A stretch of DNA of 22,165 nucleotides from Hymenobacter sp. (GCA_025362615.1 JANYFQ010000124.1:1-22165); one strand, 5' to 3'. Positions 1 through 7,812 are shown, numbered from the stretch's first letter. Notes: a model not told the origin generated them from the letters alone. Numbers and translations: made by a program.

Positions 1-1
1 C

Positions 2-637
2 GTAAACGTGACGACGACCGACATCTACGGTGGCATCACCACCCAGCCTGTCACCTTCAGCATCGGGCCGCGCCCGCTGCCGGTGGAGCTGTTGAGCTTC
101 TCGGCCACGGCCGACAAAGCCGACAGCAAGCTGGTGTGGCGCACGGCCTCGGAGCGCAACAACGACCACTTCGACGTGGAGCGCAGCCTGACGGGCCGCG
201 ACTTCGTGAAGTTTGCCGCAGTGGCCGGGCAGGGCAATAAGCAAAGCCCGACGGACTACGCCCTGACCGACGCCAACGCCGCCCGCCTGGGCAGCGTGGT
301 GTACTACCGCCTCAAGCAGGTGGACGCCGACGGCACGGCGGCCTACTCGCCGGTGCAAACCGTGCGCTTCGGCAAAGCCGCCGCACCGGCCGTCGCCCTC
401 TACCCCAACCCGGCCGTTGACGCCGCGACGCTGGACTTGAGTGCGTTGCCCACGGGCCGCTACACCGTGCGCCTGACGGATATGACGGGTCGCCTGGTGC
501 GGGTGCTGACGCTCGAGGGCGGGCAGGCCCACGGCCTGGCGGTGCAGGAGCTGGCCTCGGGCAGCTACCTGCTCACGGTGCAGGGCGCGGCGGACAACGC
601 CGGGCTGCGCTTCACCAAGCGCCTGACCAAAGAATAA
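2..637 (+). CDS. T9SS type A sorting domain-containing protein, 3' end
   Basis: This is the C-terminal part of a secreted or cell-surface protein; the reading frame is open to the left edge, so the true start lies outside the window. The visible 211 residues begin with the end of an upstream domain. A PLPVELLSFSA segment, commonly found before the C-terminal region of Bacteroidota surface proteins, follows, then a beta-rich module (HFDVERS, YYRLKQVDADG). The last ~80 residues are a type A T9SS sorting domain: VALYPNP opens it, followed by YTVRLTDMTGRLVR, ASGSYLLTV and a basic KRLTKE tail. In this family the domain directs export through the type IX secretion system and is cleaved at the outer membrane. 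The catalytic or binding part of the protein is not visible, so its specific function cannot be given. A hairpin terminator follows the stop codon by about 40 bases. Confidence 0.9.
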   Translation, partial: VNVTTTDIYGGITTQPVTFSIGPRPLPVELLSFSATADKADSKLVWRTASERNNDHFDVERSLTGRDFVKFAAVAGQGNKQSPTDYALTDANAARLGSVVYYRLKQVDADGTAAYSPVQTVRFGKAAAPAVALYPNPAVDAATLDLSALPTGRYTVRLTDMTGRLVRVLTLEGGQAHGLAVQELASGSYLLTVQGAADNAGLRFTKRLTKE

Positions 638-677
638 GCCCGCTTGTGGCTTCCGGCCCCGGCCGGCTAGCAACCCA

Positions 678-711
678 AAAGGCCCGCTGTGCAGCTGCAC
701 GGCGGGCCTTT
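678..711 (+). terminator. Rho-independent-type hairpin after the T9SS gene
   Basis: A 17-base arm (678-694) pairs with 695-711 with one G-T wobble. It forms a long G+C-rich hairpin flanked by A and T runs (AAA before, TTT then TGCTTT after). It lies about 40 bases after the stop codon of the T9SS protein and before the def promoter. It is best read as that gene's terminator. The U-tract is short and interrupted. Confidence 0.7.
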
Positions 712-737
712 GCTTTGGCGAAGCTGTTCGGTTTTAC

Positions 738-774
738 TTTGACCGCCCAGCCCGTGCGTATTTTTGTATTTTTG
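738..774 (+). promoter_or_regulatory. Bacteroidota-type promoter of def
   Basis: Two overlapping TAnnTTTG-type -7 boxes, both TATTTTTG, lie at 759-766 and 767-774. A TTTG at 738-741 is 17 bases before the first box and could be the -33 element. The ATG of def is at 797, giving a leader of roughly 15-30 bases. The motif matches the phylum's known primary-sigma promoter. Which of the two boxes is used is unknown. Confidence 0.55.
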
Positions 775-796
775 AGGCCCAACGCAACGCTAGCTT

Positions 797-1387
797 ATGA
801 TTTACCCCATCGTCGCCATCGGCGACCCCGTGCTGAAAACCCGCGCCAAAAACATCGCGGCCGACCTGCCCGCAGCCGACTTGCAGAAGCTGGTGGCCGA
901 TATGTTCGAAACCATGTACGAGGCCAACGGCGTGGGGCTGGCGGCCCCGCAAATTGGCAAGGGCGTCCGCCTGTTTGTGATTGACACGGCCCCGATGGTG
1001 GAGGCCGACCCCGACGACGAGGATTACGACCCCGCCGCGCCCCTCGAAACCCCCGTGAAGCGCGCCTTCCTCAACCCGCGCATGGTGGCCGAAACCGGCG
1101 AAGCCTGGGGCTTCGACGAAGGCTGCCTCAGCATCCCCGGCATCCGCGAAACCGTGCAGCGCTGCCCCAACATTGTGCTGCGCTACGAAGACGAAGCCCG
1201 CCAGGTCCACGAAGAAGCGTTTTCGGGCCTCACCGCCCGCGTCATCCAGCACGAGTACGACCACCTGGAGGGCGTCCTCTTCACCGACAAGCTTTCCGCG
1301 TTCAAAAAGCAGCTGCTTAAAGGCAAAATCGCCCGCATCACGAAGGGCGACGTGAAGCACGACTACCGGATGAGGTTTCCGCGCTAA
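797..1387 (+). CDS. def: Peptide deformylase
   Basis: Peptide deformylase removes the N-formyl group from nascent proteins in the cytoplasm, using a metal ion (usually Fe2+). At 196 residues it has the family's usual length. All three signature motifs are present: GVGLAAPQIG (residues 45-54), EGCLSIPG with metal ligand Cys110, and QHEYDHLEG with ligands His152 and His156 and catalytic Glu153. An acidic insertion (about residues 68-82, rich in D and E) sits between motifs 1 and 2; longer insertions here are typical of Bacteroidota enzymes. The ATG at 797 gives MIYPIVAIGDPVL, the normal N-terminus, and lies just after a TATTTTTG promoter. The gene appears monocistronic, since a terminator lies upstream and the downstream Fic gene has its own AT-rich control region. 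The usual partner fmt is not in the window. Confidence 0.96.
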   Translation: MIYPIVAIGDPVLKTRAKNIAADLPAADLQKLVADMFETMYEANGVGLAAPQIGKGVRLFVIDTAPMVEADPDDEDYDPAAPLETPVKRAFLNPRMVAETGEAWGFDEGCLSIPGIRETVQRCPNIVLRYEDEARQVHEEAFSGLTARVIQHEYDHLEGVLFTDKLSAFKKQLLKGKIARITKGDVKHDYRMRFPR

Positions 1388-1416
1388 GCAGGTAGCGGTG
1401 GGGTGGGGCACGAGGT

Positions 1417-1473
1417 ATAAGTAAAAATGTCCATCACGCCGATGGCATAAGTAAATTTATTTAAAACTTACTT
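1417..1473. promoter_or_regulatory. Operator-like direct and inverted AAGTAA boxes before the Fic gene
   Basis: The 9-base sequence ATAAGTAAA occurs at 1417-1425 and again at 1447-1455, exactly 30 bases apart (about three helical turns). The second copy is also the left arm of an inverted repeat: AAGTAAATTT (1449-1458), spacer ATTTA, AAACTTACTT (1464-1473), with one mismatch. The region is AT-rich in a G+C-rich genome and ends 12 bases before the Fic ATG at 1486. It looks like an operator. The C-terminal winged helix of the Fic protein is an obvious candidate ligand, but that is inference. Confidence 0.45.
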
Positions 1474-1485
1474 GTACCTTGCGGC

Positions 1486-2556
1486 ATGGAATACCAAGCC
1501 CGCTACCCGTTGCCGATGTTGCCGCCACCAGTGCCGCTCGATTCGCCGGTTTTGCTGCGGGCAGTGGCGGCGGCCCGCATCGAGCTGGCCGAATTGAAGG
1601 GCTACTCAGCGGCAATCCCTAACCCGATGCTACTTCTTTCGCCGACGTTGATTCGGGAGTCGGTGGCCAGCTCGGAGATTGAAAACATCCACACCACCGT
1701 TGAATCGGTATTGCAGCAGGCGCTGCTCCCTGACACCGAGCGGCGGAGCGCCGACAAGGAAGTGCTGTGTTACAGCGAAGCCTTGCGCTGGGCCACGGGG
1801 CAACTGCCGGAACTGCCGCTGGTGTCGCGGGTGATTGTCGGCATCCAGCAAATTCTGCTCGGTACCAACGAGGCCCGCTACCGGGGTACGCCCAACCAAA
1901 TTATCAATTCGGCCCCCGGCCAGGCTATTTACACGCCTCCCCCGGCCGACCGGCTACCCGAATTGATAAGCAACTGGGAGCAGTACATCAACACGCCCGA
2001 TGCCGCCGCCGACCCGCTGCTGCGCTGCGTGGTGGGGCATTACCAGTTCGAGGCCATCCACCCGTTCGGCGACGGCAACGGGCGCACCGGACGCATTTTG
2101 ATGGTACTCCAACTGGTGCAGGACAGCCTGTTGACGATGCCCGTGCTGTTCATCAGCGGCTACATCAACCGCCACCGGCAGGACTATTACCGGCTGCTGC
2201 TGGCCGTGAGCACCCGAGGCGAGTGGGAATCCTTCATTGTGTTTATGCTGAAGGGGTTTGAAGAACAGGCCCACGCCACCAAGCAAACTTTGCTGGCAGT
2301 TATGGAGCAGTTAAACGGCTTCCGACAGCAGGTGCGGGCGCTGCCCAAACGGGTGCCGGGCGAAATGGCCGACCACGTATTTGCCTTCCCCGTCACGACC
2401 CCCGTGCAAGCCGCCCGCGAACTGGGTATGACCTACAAAACCACCTCGCGCTACCTGAGCGAGCTGACCGCCGCCGGGCTGCTGGAAAATCGTCCGGTTT
2501 CGCGGTTTCAGTTCTACTTCAACCGGCCGCTGCTTACACTCCTCAATCAACTGTAA
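1486..2556 (+). CDS. Fic family protein (AMP transferase) with C-terminal winged helix
   Basis: Fic enzymes transfer AMP (occasionally other phosphate-containing groups) from a nucleotide to hydroxyl side chains of target proteins. This 356-residue protein carries the complete active-site motif HPFGDGNGRTGR at residues 192-203, so it should be catalytically competent. Residues 62-67, SSEIEN, fit the [S/T]xxxE[G/N] inhibitory motif, here N-terminal to the Fic core (class II arrangement), predicting self-inhibition without a separate antitoxin. Residues ~300-345 (TTPVQAARELGMTYKTTSRY and onward) form a winged-helix domain, seen in many chromosomal Fic proteins and suggesting DNA binding or autoregulation. 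The ATG at 1486 is preceded by repeated AAGTAA boxes. No toxin-antitoxin partner is adjacent. The cellular target is unknown. Confidence 0.93.
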   Translation: MEYQARYPLPMLPPPVPLDSPVLLRAVAAARIELAELKGYSAAIPNPMLLLSPTLIRESVASSEIENIHTTVESVLQQALLPDTERRSADKEVLCYSEALRWATGQLPELPLVSRVIVGIQQILLGTNEARYRGTPNQIINSAPGQAIYTPPPADRLPELISNWEQYINTPDAAADPLLRCVVGHYQFEAIHPFGDGNGRTGRILMVLQLVQDSLLTMPVLFISGYINRHRQDYYRLLLAVSTRGEWESFIVFMLKGFEEQAHATKQTLLAVMEQLNGFRQQVRALPKRVPGEMADHVFAFPVTTPVQAARELGMTYKTTSRYLSELTAAGLLENRPVSRFQFYFNRPLLTLLNQL

Positions 2557-2582
2557 GCTGCCAGTAGTAGCTTGCTGGCGAG

Positions 2583-3593
2583 ATGAAGAATAGCTGTTCA
2601 AAACTGCGCCGAGGGCGCCTGTTGGTTGGGGTGCTAACGACCACCTGCCTGCTACTGCTACCCGCCCTTCGCGCCGCCGCTTGGGGCTTTTTCGGCCACC
2701 GCCTGCTCAACCGCCTGGCGGTGTACACGCTGCCGCCCGAGCTCATTGGCTTCTACAAGGCCAACATCGACTACCTCACCGTGAATGCCACCCGGCCCGA
2801 CTCGCGCCGGGTGGTGGTGCCCGACGAGGCCCCCAAGCACTTCCTCGACGTGGACCGCTACGGCCCCGACGCCCTGGCCACCCTGCCCCACAAGTACGCC
2901 GACGCCGTGGCCCGCTACGGCGAAGATTCGCTGCTCTGCCACGGCATTGTGCCCTGGAACGTGGCCCTGATGAAGGGCCAGCTCACCGCCGCCTTCCGCG
3001 CCCAGGACGCCGACCGCATCCTGCGCCTCTCGGCCGACCTGGGCCATTACGTGGCCGATGCCTGCGTGCCCCTGCACACCACCCGCAACTACAACGGGCA
3101 GCTCACCGGGCAGCGCGGCATTCACGGCCTCTGGGAAAGCCGCCTGCCCGAGCTACTCTCTGCCGACTACGACCTCTTTACCGGCCCCGCCCCCCACCTC
3201 GACGATGCGCCCGAAGCCATTTGGGCCGCCGTGGCCCGCTCCCACGCCGCCGTCGATTCGGTGTTACTCTTCGAGCGCGAGCTCACCAAAGCCTTCCCCG
3301 AAGACCGCAAGTATGGCTACGAGCAGCGCGGCAACGCCACCGTGCGCACCTACTCGCGCGAGTTCAGCCGCGCCTACCACGCCCGCCTCAACGGCCAGGT
3401 CGAGCGGCAGCTGCGCTACGCCGCCCGCCTCATCGGGGCCTTTTGGTACACCTGCTGGATTGATGCCGGGCAGCCCGACATGAGCAAGCTGCCCGCCCAG
3501 CCCTCGGCCCCCGAGCAGTTGCGCCTGGCCCAGGAAGCCCGGCAAGCCGCCGCTGCTGCACCCGCGGTAAACGTGCCGGGGCACGAGGAGTGA
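2583..3593 (+). CDS. Secreted zinc-dependent phospholipase C / S1-P1 nuclease-like hydrolase
   Basis: This 336-residue protein belongs to the zinc-dependent phospholipase C / S1-P1 nuclease fold, which uses a trinuclear zinc site to cleave phosphodiesters. Residues 1-33 look like a signal peptide: basic start, hydrophobic core VGVLTTTCLLLLPAL, ending in RAAA. Cleavage there would leave Trp34 (WGFFGHR) at the mature N-terminus. A mature N-terminal Trp is a zinc ligand in this fold. Further candidate ligands are His39, His86 (KHFLDVD), the HYVADACVPLH block (His155, Asp159, His165) and HGLWE (His181, Glu185). The protein should act in the periplasm or outside the cell. The sequence alone does not separate phospholipase from nuclease activity. 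It starts 26 bases after the Fic stop codon, so co-transcription is possible, though no functional link is evident. Confidence 0.82.
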   Translation: MKNSCSKLRRGRLLVGVLTTTCLLLLPALRAAAWGFFGHRLLNRLAVYTLPPELIGFYKANIDYLTVNATRPDSRRVVVPDEAPKHFLDVDRYGPDALATLPHKYADAVARYGEDSLLCHGIVPWNVALMKGQLTAAFRAQDADRILRLSADLGHYVADACVPLHTTRNYNGQLTGQRGIHGLWESRLPELLSADYDLFTGPAPHLDDAPEAIWAAVARSHAAVDSVLLFERELTKAFPEDRKYGYEQRGNATVRTYSREFSRAYHARLNGQVERQLRYAARLIGAFWYTCWIDAGQPDMSKLPAQPSAPEQLRLAQEARQAAAAAPAVNVPGHEE

Positions 3594-3642
3594 CGGAGCA
3601 GTGGCCGGACGAAACCCTTCACGCGCTTCGTTCAACCATTGC

Positions 3643-3837
3643 CTACCGGCCGCCCGTTACCGGTTGCGTCATCTCCCAGCGCAGGGCGTCGATGGTTTCC
3701 TGCTTGCGCAGGGCTGCCAGGCGCAGCTCGTTCATGCGGGCCGCGGCTTGCCAGCGGCCAAACCAGTAGCCCAGCAACAGGCCCAAAATAGGGCCAAGTA
3801 GCAGCACCACCGTATCTATTTTTGTCAGAGTTGTCAT
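3643..3837 (-). CDS. Small single-pass membrane protein, function unknown
   Basis: This 64-residue ORF has a short N-terminus, one strongly hydrophobic segment (about residues 10-27, VVLLLGPILGLLLGYWFG) and a charged, helical, coiled-coil-like tail (AAARMNELRLAALRKQETID). It resembles the short membrane-anchored proteins often annotated as hypothetical in this phylum. It lies on the minus strand downstream of the family 1 glycosidase, after an 83-base gap, and converges with the phospholipase C-like gene. The ATG at 3837 has no clear ribosome binding site. I do not recognise a family. It is kept because of the coherent membrane-helix architecture. Confidence 0.55.
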   Translation of the reverse strand: MTTLTKIDTVVLLLGPILGLLLGYWFGRWQAAARMNELRLAALRKQETIDALRWEMTQPVTGGR

Positions 3838-3920
3838 GCGCCAAAGTTACAGCGCGGTGCGGGTACTATTGATGAATTTGGCTCGTTATTTTACGGTGGC
3901 AAACGGTTCATTATTAAGTG

Positions 3921-5255
3921 CTATACCTCCACTTTCAGCGTGGCTGGGCGGGCGGTGATTTCGAACAGCTCGCCGTGGGGCACGATGGTGATTTGGCCGT
4001 ATTCCTGCAGCAGCATCTTGTAGGCCGCCGCCACCGGGCGGGGCTTGCGGTCGAGGTCGTAGAGGCCGCAGGGGTTCACGGTGCCCACCTTGCGCTCCAG
4101 GCCCTTGTCCCAGTCAATCTGGTCGATGAGCGAGTACCAGGTGAAGCCCAGCACGGGCACGCCGTCCTTCCGCATTCGCAGGATGTTCACCCACTGCTTC
4201 CAGAGCCAGGTGGGGCCATCGGCGGCTTCCAGGATGTTGGTTTCGGTGTGCATCACCGGCTTTTGGTAGCGGCGGTAGTAGTCGTGGGTGATGTTGTACC
4301 AGCCCAGCACGTCCATGCTGGTCATGATGGAGTTGTCGGGCAGCATAATTTTCTCGTTGCGGCCGTAGTAGTCGTTGCCCATCACCTGGTAGCCGGGCGG
4401 CTCGCCCACCATAAACCAGTCGTACTCGGTGCGGGTGAGGCCGTTGTCGTAGAGGTAGTTGAGCACCTCGCCGCTGGGGTGGTGGGCGTACAGCAGGTCG
4501 AGGGCCAAAAAGCGCAGCTGGTTGCCCAGCTGCACGGCGGGCGTGTGCTCGGCGTGCAGCTCGTGGGTAAACTCCGCCGACTCGCTCTGCACAATAATGC
4601 AGTCGGGCCGCTGCCGGGCAATTTGCTGGGTGCCCATGATGCTGGCCGCCACCAAGTGCTTAATGGCCGTCACGAAGCCTTTGTCGGTCCTTAGCTGCTC
4701 GTTCCAGATGCCGTCCTTGGCCGAGAGCTTGGCCGTGACGTAAATTTCGTTGATGGGCGTGTAGAAGCGCACCCAGGGGTAGCGTTGGGCCACGGCCCCG
4801 CAGTAATCGGCAAAATGCACCGGCAACTCAGGGTTCTGAAAGTTGCCCAGCCAGTCGGGCACCCCAAAGTGCAGCAAATCCAGGATTGGCTCGATGCCGA
4901 GGTGCTGCATCTCGGCCATGGCCAGGTCGGCAAATTCCCAGTCGTACTTGCCCGGCCCGAGGTGGGTTTTGTAGTACGGCAAGCCGTAGCGCAACACCTT
5001 CAGGCCCATTTCCTTCACCAGGGCCAAATCTTCCTTGTAACGATTGTAGTGGTCGCACTCGGTCAGCAGGTCGCGGCGGGTTTTGCCGTGGTCGATGGTG
5101 GGGTAGCTGCACTCGATGCCGGTGGCAAACATGAAGTTATTGGGCAGGCCCGTGGGCAAGCCGTTGCCATTGCTGCCGGTGGCCCCGCCGTACTGGTCGC
5201 CCTCGTAGTTGCCGTCGCCGAAATGAGCTTTGATGTTGGTGAGGAAGGATTTCAT
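3921..5255 (-). CDS. Family 1 glycosyl hydrolase (beta-glucosidase-like)
   Basis: A 444-residue TIM-barrel glycosidase of the GH1 type, which hydrolyses beta-linked sugars with retention of configuration. The acid/base motif is TPINEIYV with Glu170 (the NE pair), and the likely nucleophile is Glu338 in HTETN. The barrel begins around FMFATGIECSYP (residues 41-52); GH1 enzymes usually have a similar FxxGxAxSxxQ start, so this is a divergent member. WYSLIDQIDWDKG (373-385) replaces the usual WSLLDNFEW block. The first ~40 residues are Gly/Asn-rich with no signal peptide, so a cytoplasmic location is likely. It lies downstream of the GMC oxidoreductase on the same strand (93-base gap with an inverted repeat). 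This suggests a shared carbohydrate substrate, which is unknown. Confidence 0.83.
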   Translation of the reverse strand: MKSFLTNIKAHFGDGNYEGDQYGGATGSNGNGLPTGLPNNFMFATGIECSYPTIDHGKTRRDLLTECDHYNRYKEDLALVKEMGLKVLRYGLPYYKTHLGPGKYDWEFADLAMAEMQHLGIEPILDLLHFGVPDWLGNFQNPELPVHFADYCGAVAQRYPWVRFYTPINEIYVTAKLSAKDGIWNEQLRTDKGFVTAIKHLVAASIMGTQQIARQRPDCIIVQSESAEFTHELHAEHTPAVQLGNQLRFLALDLLYAHHPSGEVLNYLYDNGLTRTEYDWFMVGEPPGYQVMGNDYYGRNEKIMLPDNSIMTSMDVLGWYNITHDYYRRYQKPVMHTETNILEAADGPTWLWKQWVNILRMRKDGVPVLGFTWYSLIDQIDWDKGLERKVGTVNPCGLYDLDRKPRPVAAAYKMLLQEYGQITIVPHGELFEITARPATLKVEV

Positions 5256-5273
5256 TTTTTAAGCTTTAGCCGG

Positions 5274-5343
5274 CAGCTAGTAGCTGTTAGCTTTTGTGTT
5301 GGGTAAATGCTTGCTGAACCACGCTAACAGCTAATGCCAGCTG
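5274..5343. repeat. Inverted AGCTGTTAGC repeat between GMC and GH1 genes
   Basis: TAGCTGTTAGC (5281-5291) is perfectly inverted as GCTAACAGCTA (5323-5333). The outer CAGCTA and CAGCTG sequences extend the symmetry from 5274 to 5343. The 31-base loop contains no gene. It could be a hairpin separating GMC from GH1 transcription, an operator, or one of the low-complexity AGCTGTTAGC-type intergenic repeats found in such genomes. It has no U-tract typical of a terminator. Confidence 0.5.
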
Positions 5344-5348
5344 ACAGC

Positions 5349-7025
5349 TTATTTAAGGCTCGCCAAAAACCTATCCGCCGTGCGCAGGCTCAGCGCCATA
5401 ATGGTAAGAGCCGGGTTTACGCTCAACGCACTCGGAAAGGTCGAATTATCCGAAATGTAAAGGTTGGGTACGTCGAAGGCGCGGCCATCGGCGTTCACCA
5501 CGGCATCGTCGCCGCTCAGGCCCATGCGGGCCGTGCCGATGACGTGGGCGTAGCGGCCGAAGGCCCAGATGTCGGTGGCCCCGGCGGTGGCCCAGAGGTC
5601 GCGCATCAGGGCTTCGGCGTGGGCGTTCATGCGCCGCTCGTTTTCCTGGGCCGTGAAGTGGATGCGCGGCTTGGGCAGGTCGCGGCCGTCCTTCTCGTCG
5701 GCCAGCTCCAGGAAGTTGTCGGCGTGCGGCAGGCAGTCGCCCAGGATGTTGATACCGGCGATGTGGTTGTAGTTCTGCATGTAGTCGCGCAGTGGCTGGC
5801 CCCAAAGCTTGCGGCCCCGCGCCACCTGCCCGGCAAACGTGACGGGCATCACGCCGATGCTTTGCAGCAAGTAGCCGCCGGCAAAATCGGCGTTGGCGGG
5901 CCGGTGGGTATCCTGCGAAATCAGCCCGCCCGGAATGCCCTTGTAGGGCCGCACGGCTTCGGCAAACGTGCCCCACACCTGCACCCCAGGGTGGGCCATG
6001 AGGTTACGGCCCACCTGCCCACTGTTCAATGCCAGCTCGTTGAGCAGCAGCAGGCGCGGTGTTTCCACCGCCCCGGCGCACAGAAACAGGTGGCGGCAGC
6101 GCTGCCGCTGCTCGGTGCCGTTTTGGGTGTATACCACGGCCGTGACGCGGCCCCGCTCGTCGCGCTCAATCTCGGTCACGAAGGCGTTGGGGCGGATGTC
6201 GGCCCCGTGCTGCACCGCCAACGGAATGAACGTAACGTCCATGCTGGCCTTGGCCCCGGTAGAGCAGCCTGCCTGGCAGAAGCCGCGGTTGGTGCAGGCC
6301 TCGCGCCAGCCCACGCCCTCCTGGTGGTAGCGGGCCGACAGCGCCGCATTGGCCGCCGGCGAAGTGGCGATGCCCAGCTTCGCGGCCCCGCGCATCATCA
6401 GCTGGGCCGCGCCGTTGAGGGGCAGCGGGGCCAGCGGGTAGCCGCGGCGGCGGGCCGGCCCCCAGGGGTAAGGCGTGGGGCCGGAGATGCCCAGAAAAGC
6501 CTCCAGCTCTTCAAAGTACGGCTCCAACTCCTCGTAGCCGAACGGCCAGTCTTCGCCCTGCCCGAAGTCGCGCTTAATGTGCAAATCGGCGGGTAGCGGG
6601 CGGGGCGTGTAGGCGGTGTAGTGCAGCGTCGAGCCGCCCACGCCGGTGCCCGAGTTGTTGCGGCCCATGGCCAGCGGGTCAGCCCCGGCGGCGAGGCGCT
6701 CGTCGTTCCAGAACAGGAAATCTTGGGCTTGCTCGTCGGTCGCGAAGTCGGTTTTGGGGTCGTGCCAGGGGCCAGCTTCCAGGGCCACCACCTTCAGCCC
6801 GGCCTGGGCCAGGCGGGCCAGCAGCGGCGCGCCGCCCGCACCCAAGCCCACTACTATGCAATCAACTTCATCGGCTTCAACGGGCAAAGGCTGAGGCTTT
6901 TCCTGCGGAATATTGAGCAGCGTTGGCGTCGCTGTTTCGGTAAGCAGCTCGCGTAACAGCGGGTCCTGGATTTCGGGTTGGGGCGGCTGGATGACGCCCT
7001 CCTCAATGGTTTCGGTATCGGGCAT
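5349..7025 (-). CDS. GMC family oxidoreductase (gluconate 2-dehydrogenase large-subunit-like)
   Basis: A 558-residue FAD enzyme that oxidises alcohol groups, typically of sugars or sugar acids. The FAD-binding Rossmann motif is VGLGAGGAPLLARL (residues ~59-72), followed by VVALEAG, whose Glu83 contacts the ribose. Other GMC landmarks are NNSGTGVGGSTLHYT, the Cys-containing CTNRGFCQAGCSTGAKAS block typical of the gluconate-dehydrogenase branch, HVIGTARMG near the active-site His, and the C-terminal SVNPALTIMALSLRTADRF. An N-terminal ~53-residue acidic and proline-rich extension precedes the Rossmann fold, and no Sec or Tat signal is visible. It follows the subunit-3-like gene by 23 bases on the same strand, matching the usual pairing of this branch with a small subunit. 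The substrate and the electron acceptor are not evident; no cytochrome subunit is encoded here. Confidence 0.92.
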   Translation of the reverse strand: MPDTETIEEGVIQPPQPEIQDPLLRELLTETATPTLLNIPQEKPQPLPVEADEVDCIVVGLGAGGAPLLARLAQAGLKVVALEAGPWHDPKTDFATDEQAQDFLFWNDERLAAGADPLAMGRNNSGTGVGGSTLHYTAYTPRPLPADLHIKRDFGQGEDWPFGYEELEPYFEELEAFLGISGPTPYPWGPARRRGYPLAPLPLNGAAQLMMRGAAKLGIATSPAANAALSARYHQEGVGWREACTNRGFCQAGCSTGAKASMDVTFIPLAVQHGADIRPNAFVTEIERDERGRVTAVVYTQNGTEQRQRCRHLFLCAGAVETPRLLLLNELALNSGQVGRNLMAHPGVQVWGTFAEAVRPYKGIPGGLISQDTHRPANADFAGGYLLQSIGVMPVTFAGQVARGRKLWGQPLRDYMQNYNHIAGINILGDCLPHADNFLELADEKDGRDLPKPRIHFTAQENERRMNAHAEALMRDLWATAGATDIWAFGRYAHVIGTARMGLSGDDAVVNADGRAFDVPNLYISDNSTFPSALSVNPALTIMALSLRTADRFLASLK

Positions 7026-7048
7026 GGGGGCCGGTGCCTAAGGCAGGT

Positions 7049-7660
7049 TTAAGAGTGGGAGGGAAGCGTTGGCAGCGCAGGTTCGCGGGGCTCGCGCTCG
7101 TTGAGGCCGATTTTTGTCCAGCCCGGCAAATCGGCGAAGCCCGCGTAGCCAATTTCCTGCTGCGCCAGCGGGTGGGCGTAGTACGTGGTCGTTAGCTCAG
7201 CGAGCAGCTCCTCAAAAAAGCGGGTGGCGTTGAGGGTTTCCCAGGCGGGGCCGGGCGGGTTACCAGCGGCTAACTGTTGCATCACAGCATCTTGCTGCTT
7301 GGCAGCGAGCGCCAAAAAATCGGCCTGAAACATAGCTTGGGCAGTTTCCTGGATACCACCCAAGCCTAGGCGATACGCCTCGCGGTCGGGCGGCAGGGCG
7401 TCGTAGCGCCAGCCGTCGGCGCGGCCCGCCGCCAGGCGCTGGTCGATGGCCGGCGCCAGCGGAATGGGTGCGGTGGGCCGGTCGGGCTGCGGCAGCAGGC
7501 GGGCCGCCACGGCTTCGAGCAAGGCGTAGGCTTCGGGGGCCAGCAGTTGCGGAACGTAGGCCGCCGGGGCTGCCAGCCGGGCCAACAGTGCCGCGCGGGT
7601 AGCGTCCGAGACGTGGGCCGAAGCCAACAAGGGTTCGACGGAAAAGGTGGATTCGGACAC
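7049..7660 (-). CDS. Gluconate 2-dehydrogenase subunit 3 family protein
   Basis: This protein matches the small subunit that accompanies GMC-type sugar dehydrogenases; in characterised systems it aids maturation or export of the flavoprotein. Visible family features are the helical N-terminus with YVPQLLAPEAYALLEAVAARLLP (residues ~30-52), the AIDQRLA segment, LGLGGIQETAQ, and the C-terminal FFEELLAELTTTYYAHP followed by EIGYAGF. I prefer the GTG at 7660 (203 residues). A longer frame from a TTG at 7684 would add an unlikely FVFLLFA leader. Family members often carry a Tat signal, but none is seen with the GTG start. The GMC gene starts 23 bases downstream, so the two form an operon. The region from here to 7833 is the divergent intergenic region shared with the DUF4142 gene. 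Confidence 0.82.
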   Translation of the reverse strand: MSESTFSVEPLLASAHVSDATRAALLARLAAPAAYVPQLLAPEAYALLEAVAARLLPQPDRPTAPIPLAPAIDQRLAAGRADGWRYDALPPDREAYRLGLGGIQETAQAMFQADFLALAAKQQDAVMQQLAAGNPPGPAWETLNATRFFEELLAELTTTYYAHPLAQQEIGYAGFADLPGWTKIGLNEREPREPALPTLPSHS

Positions 7661-7779
7661 GGCGAAAAGTAAAAAAACGAACAAATTGCCATACGTAATT
7701 CAGGCAAAGAGTTACGGCCTAGCATGCTCGGGCTTGCGTGGGCAATAGAGCAGAACGGTGACGCAGATGACAAAATCTA

Positions 7780-7812
7780 TTGACAGTGAGCGCCGTAATG
7801 AGTAAAGTTTTG
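7780..7812 (+). promoter_or_regulatory. Candidate promoter of the DUF4142 lipoprotein gene
   Basis: A TTGACA sequence begins at 7780 and could be the -33 element. About 20 bases on, TAAAGTTTTG (7803-7812) resembles the TAnnTTTG -7 box; AAGTTTTG (7805-7812) differs from it only in the first base. The ATG is at 7834, giving a short leader. The box is imperfect, so the call is tentative. Confidence 0.35.

Noticed and set aside
734..1411. 225-residue minus-strand frame across def
   Set aside because: It is antisense to an unambiguous peptide deformylase with all motifs, and its sequence is a low-complexity shadow (His/Val/Gly-rich).
5334..6596. 420-residue plus-strand frame opposite the GMC gene
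   Set aside because: Antisense shadow of the GMC oxidoreductase, typical of high-G+C DNA; the sequence is His/Val/Gly-rich without motifs.
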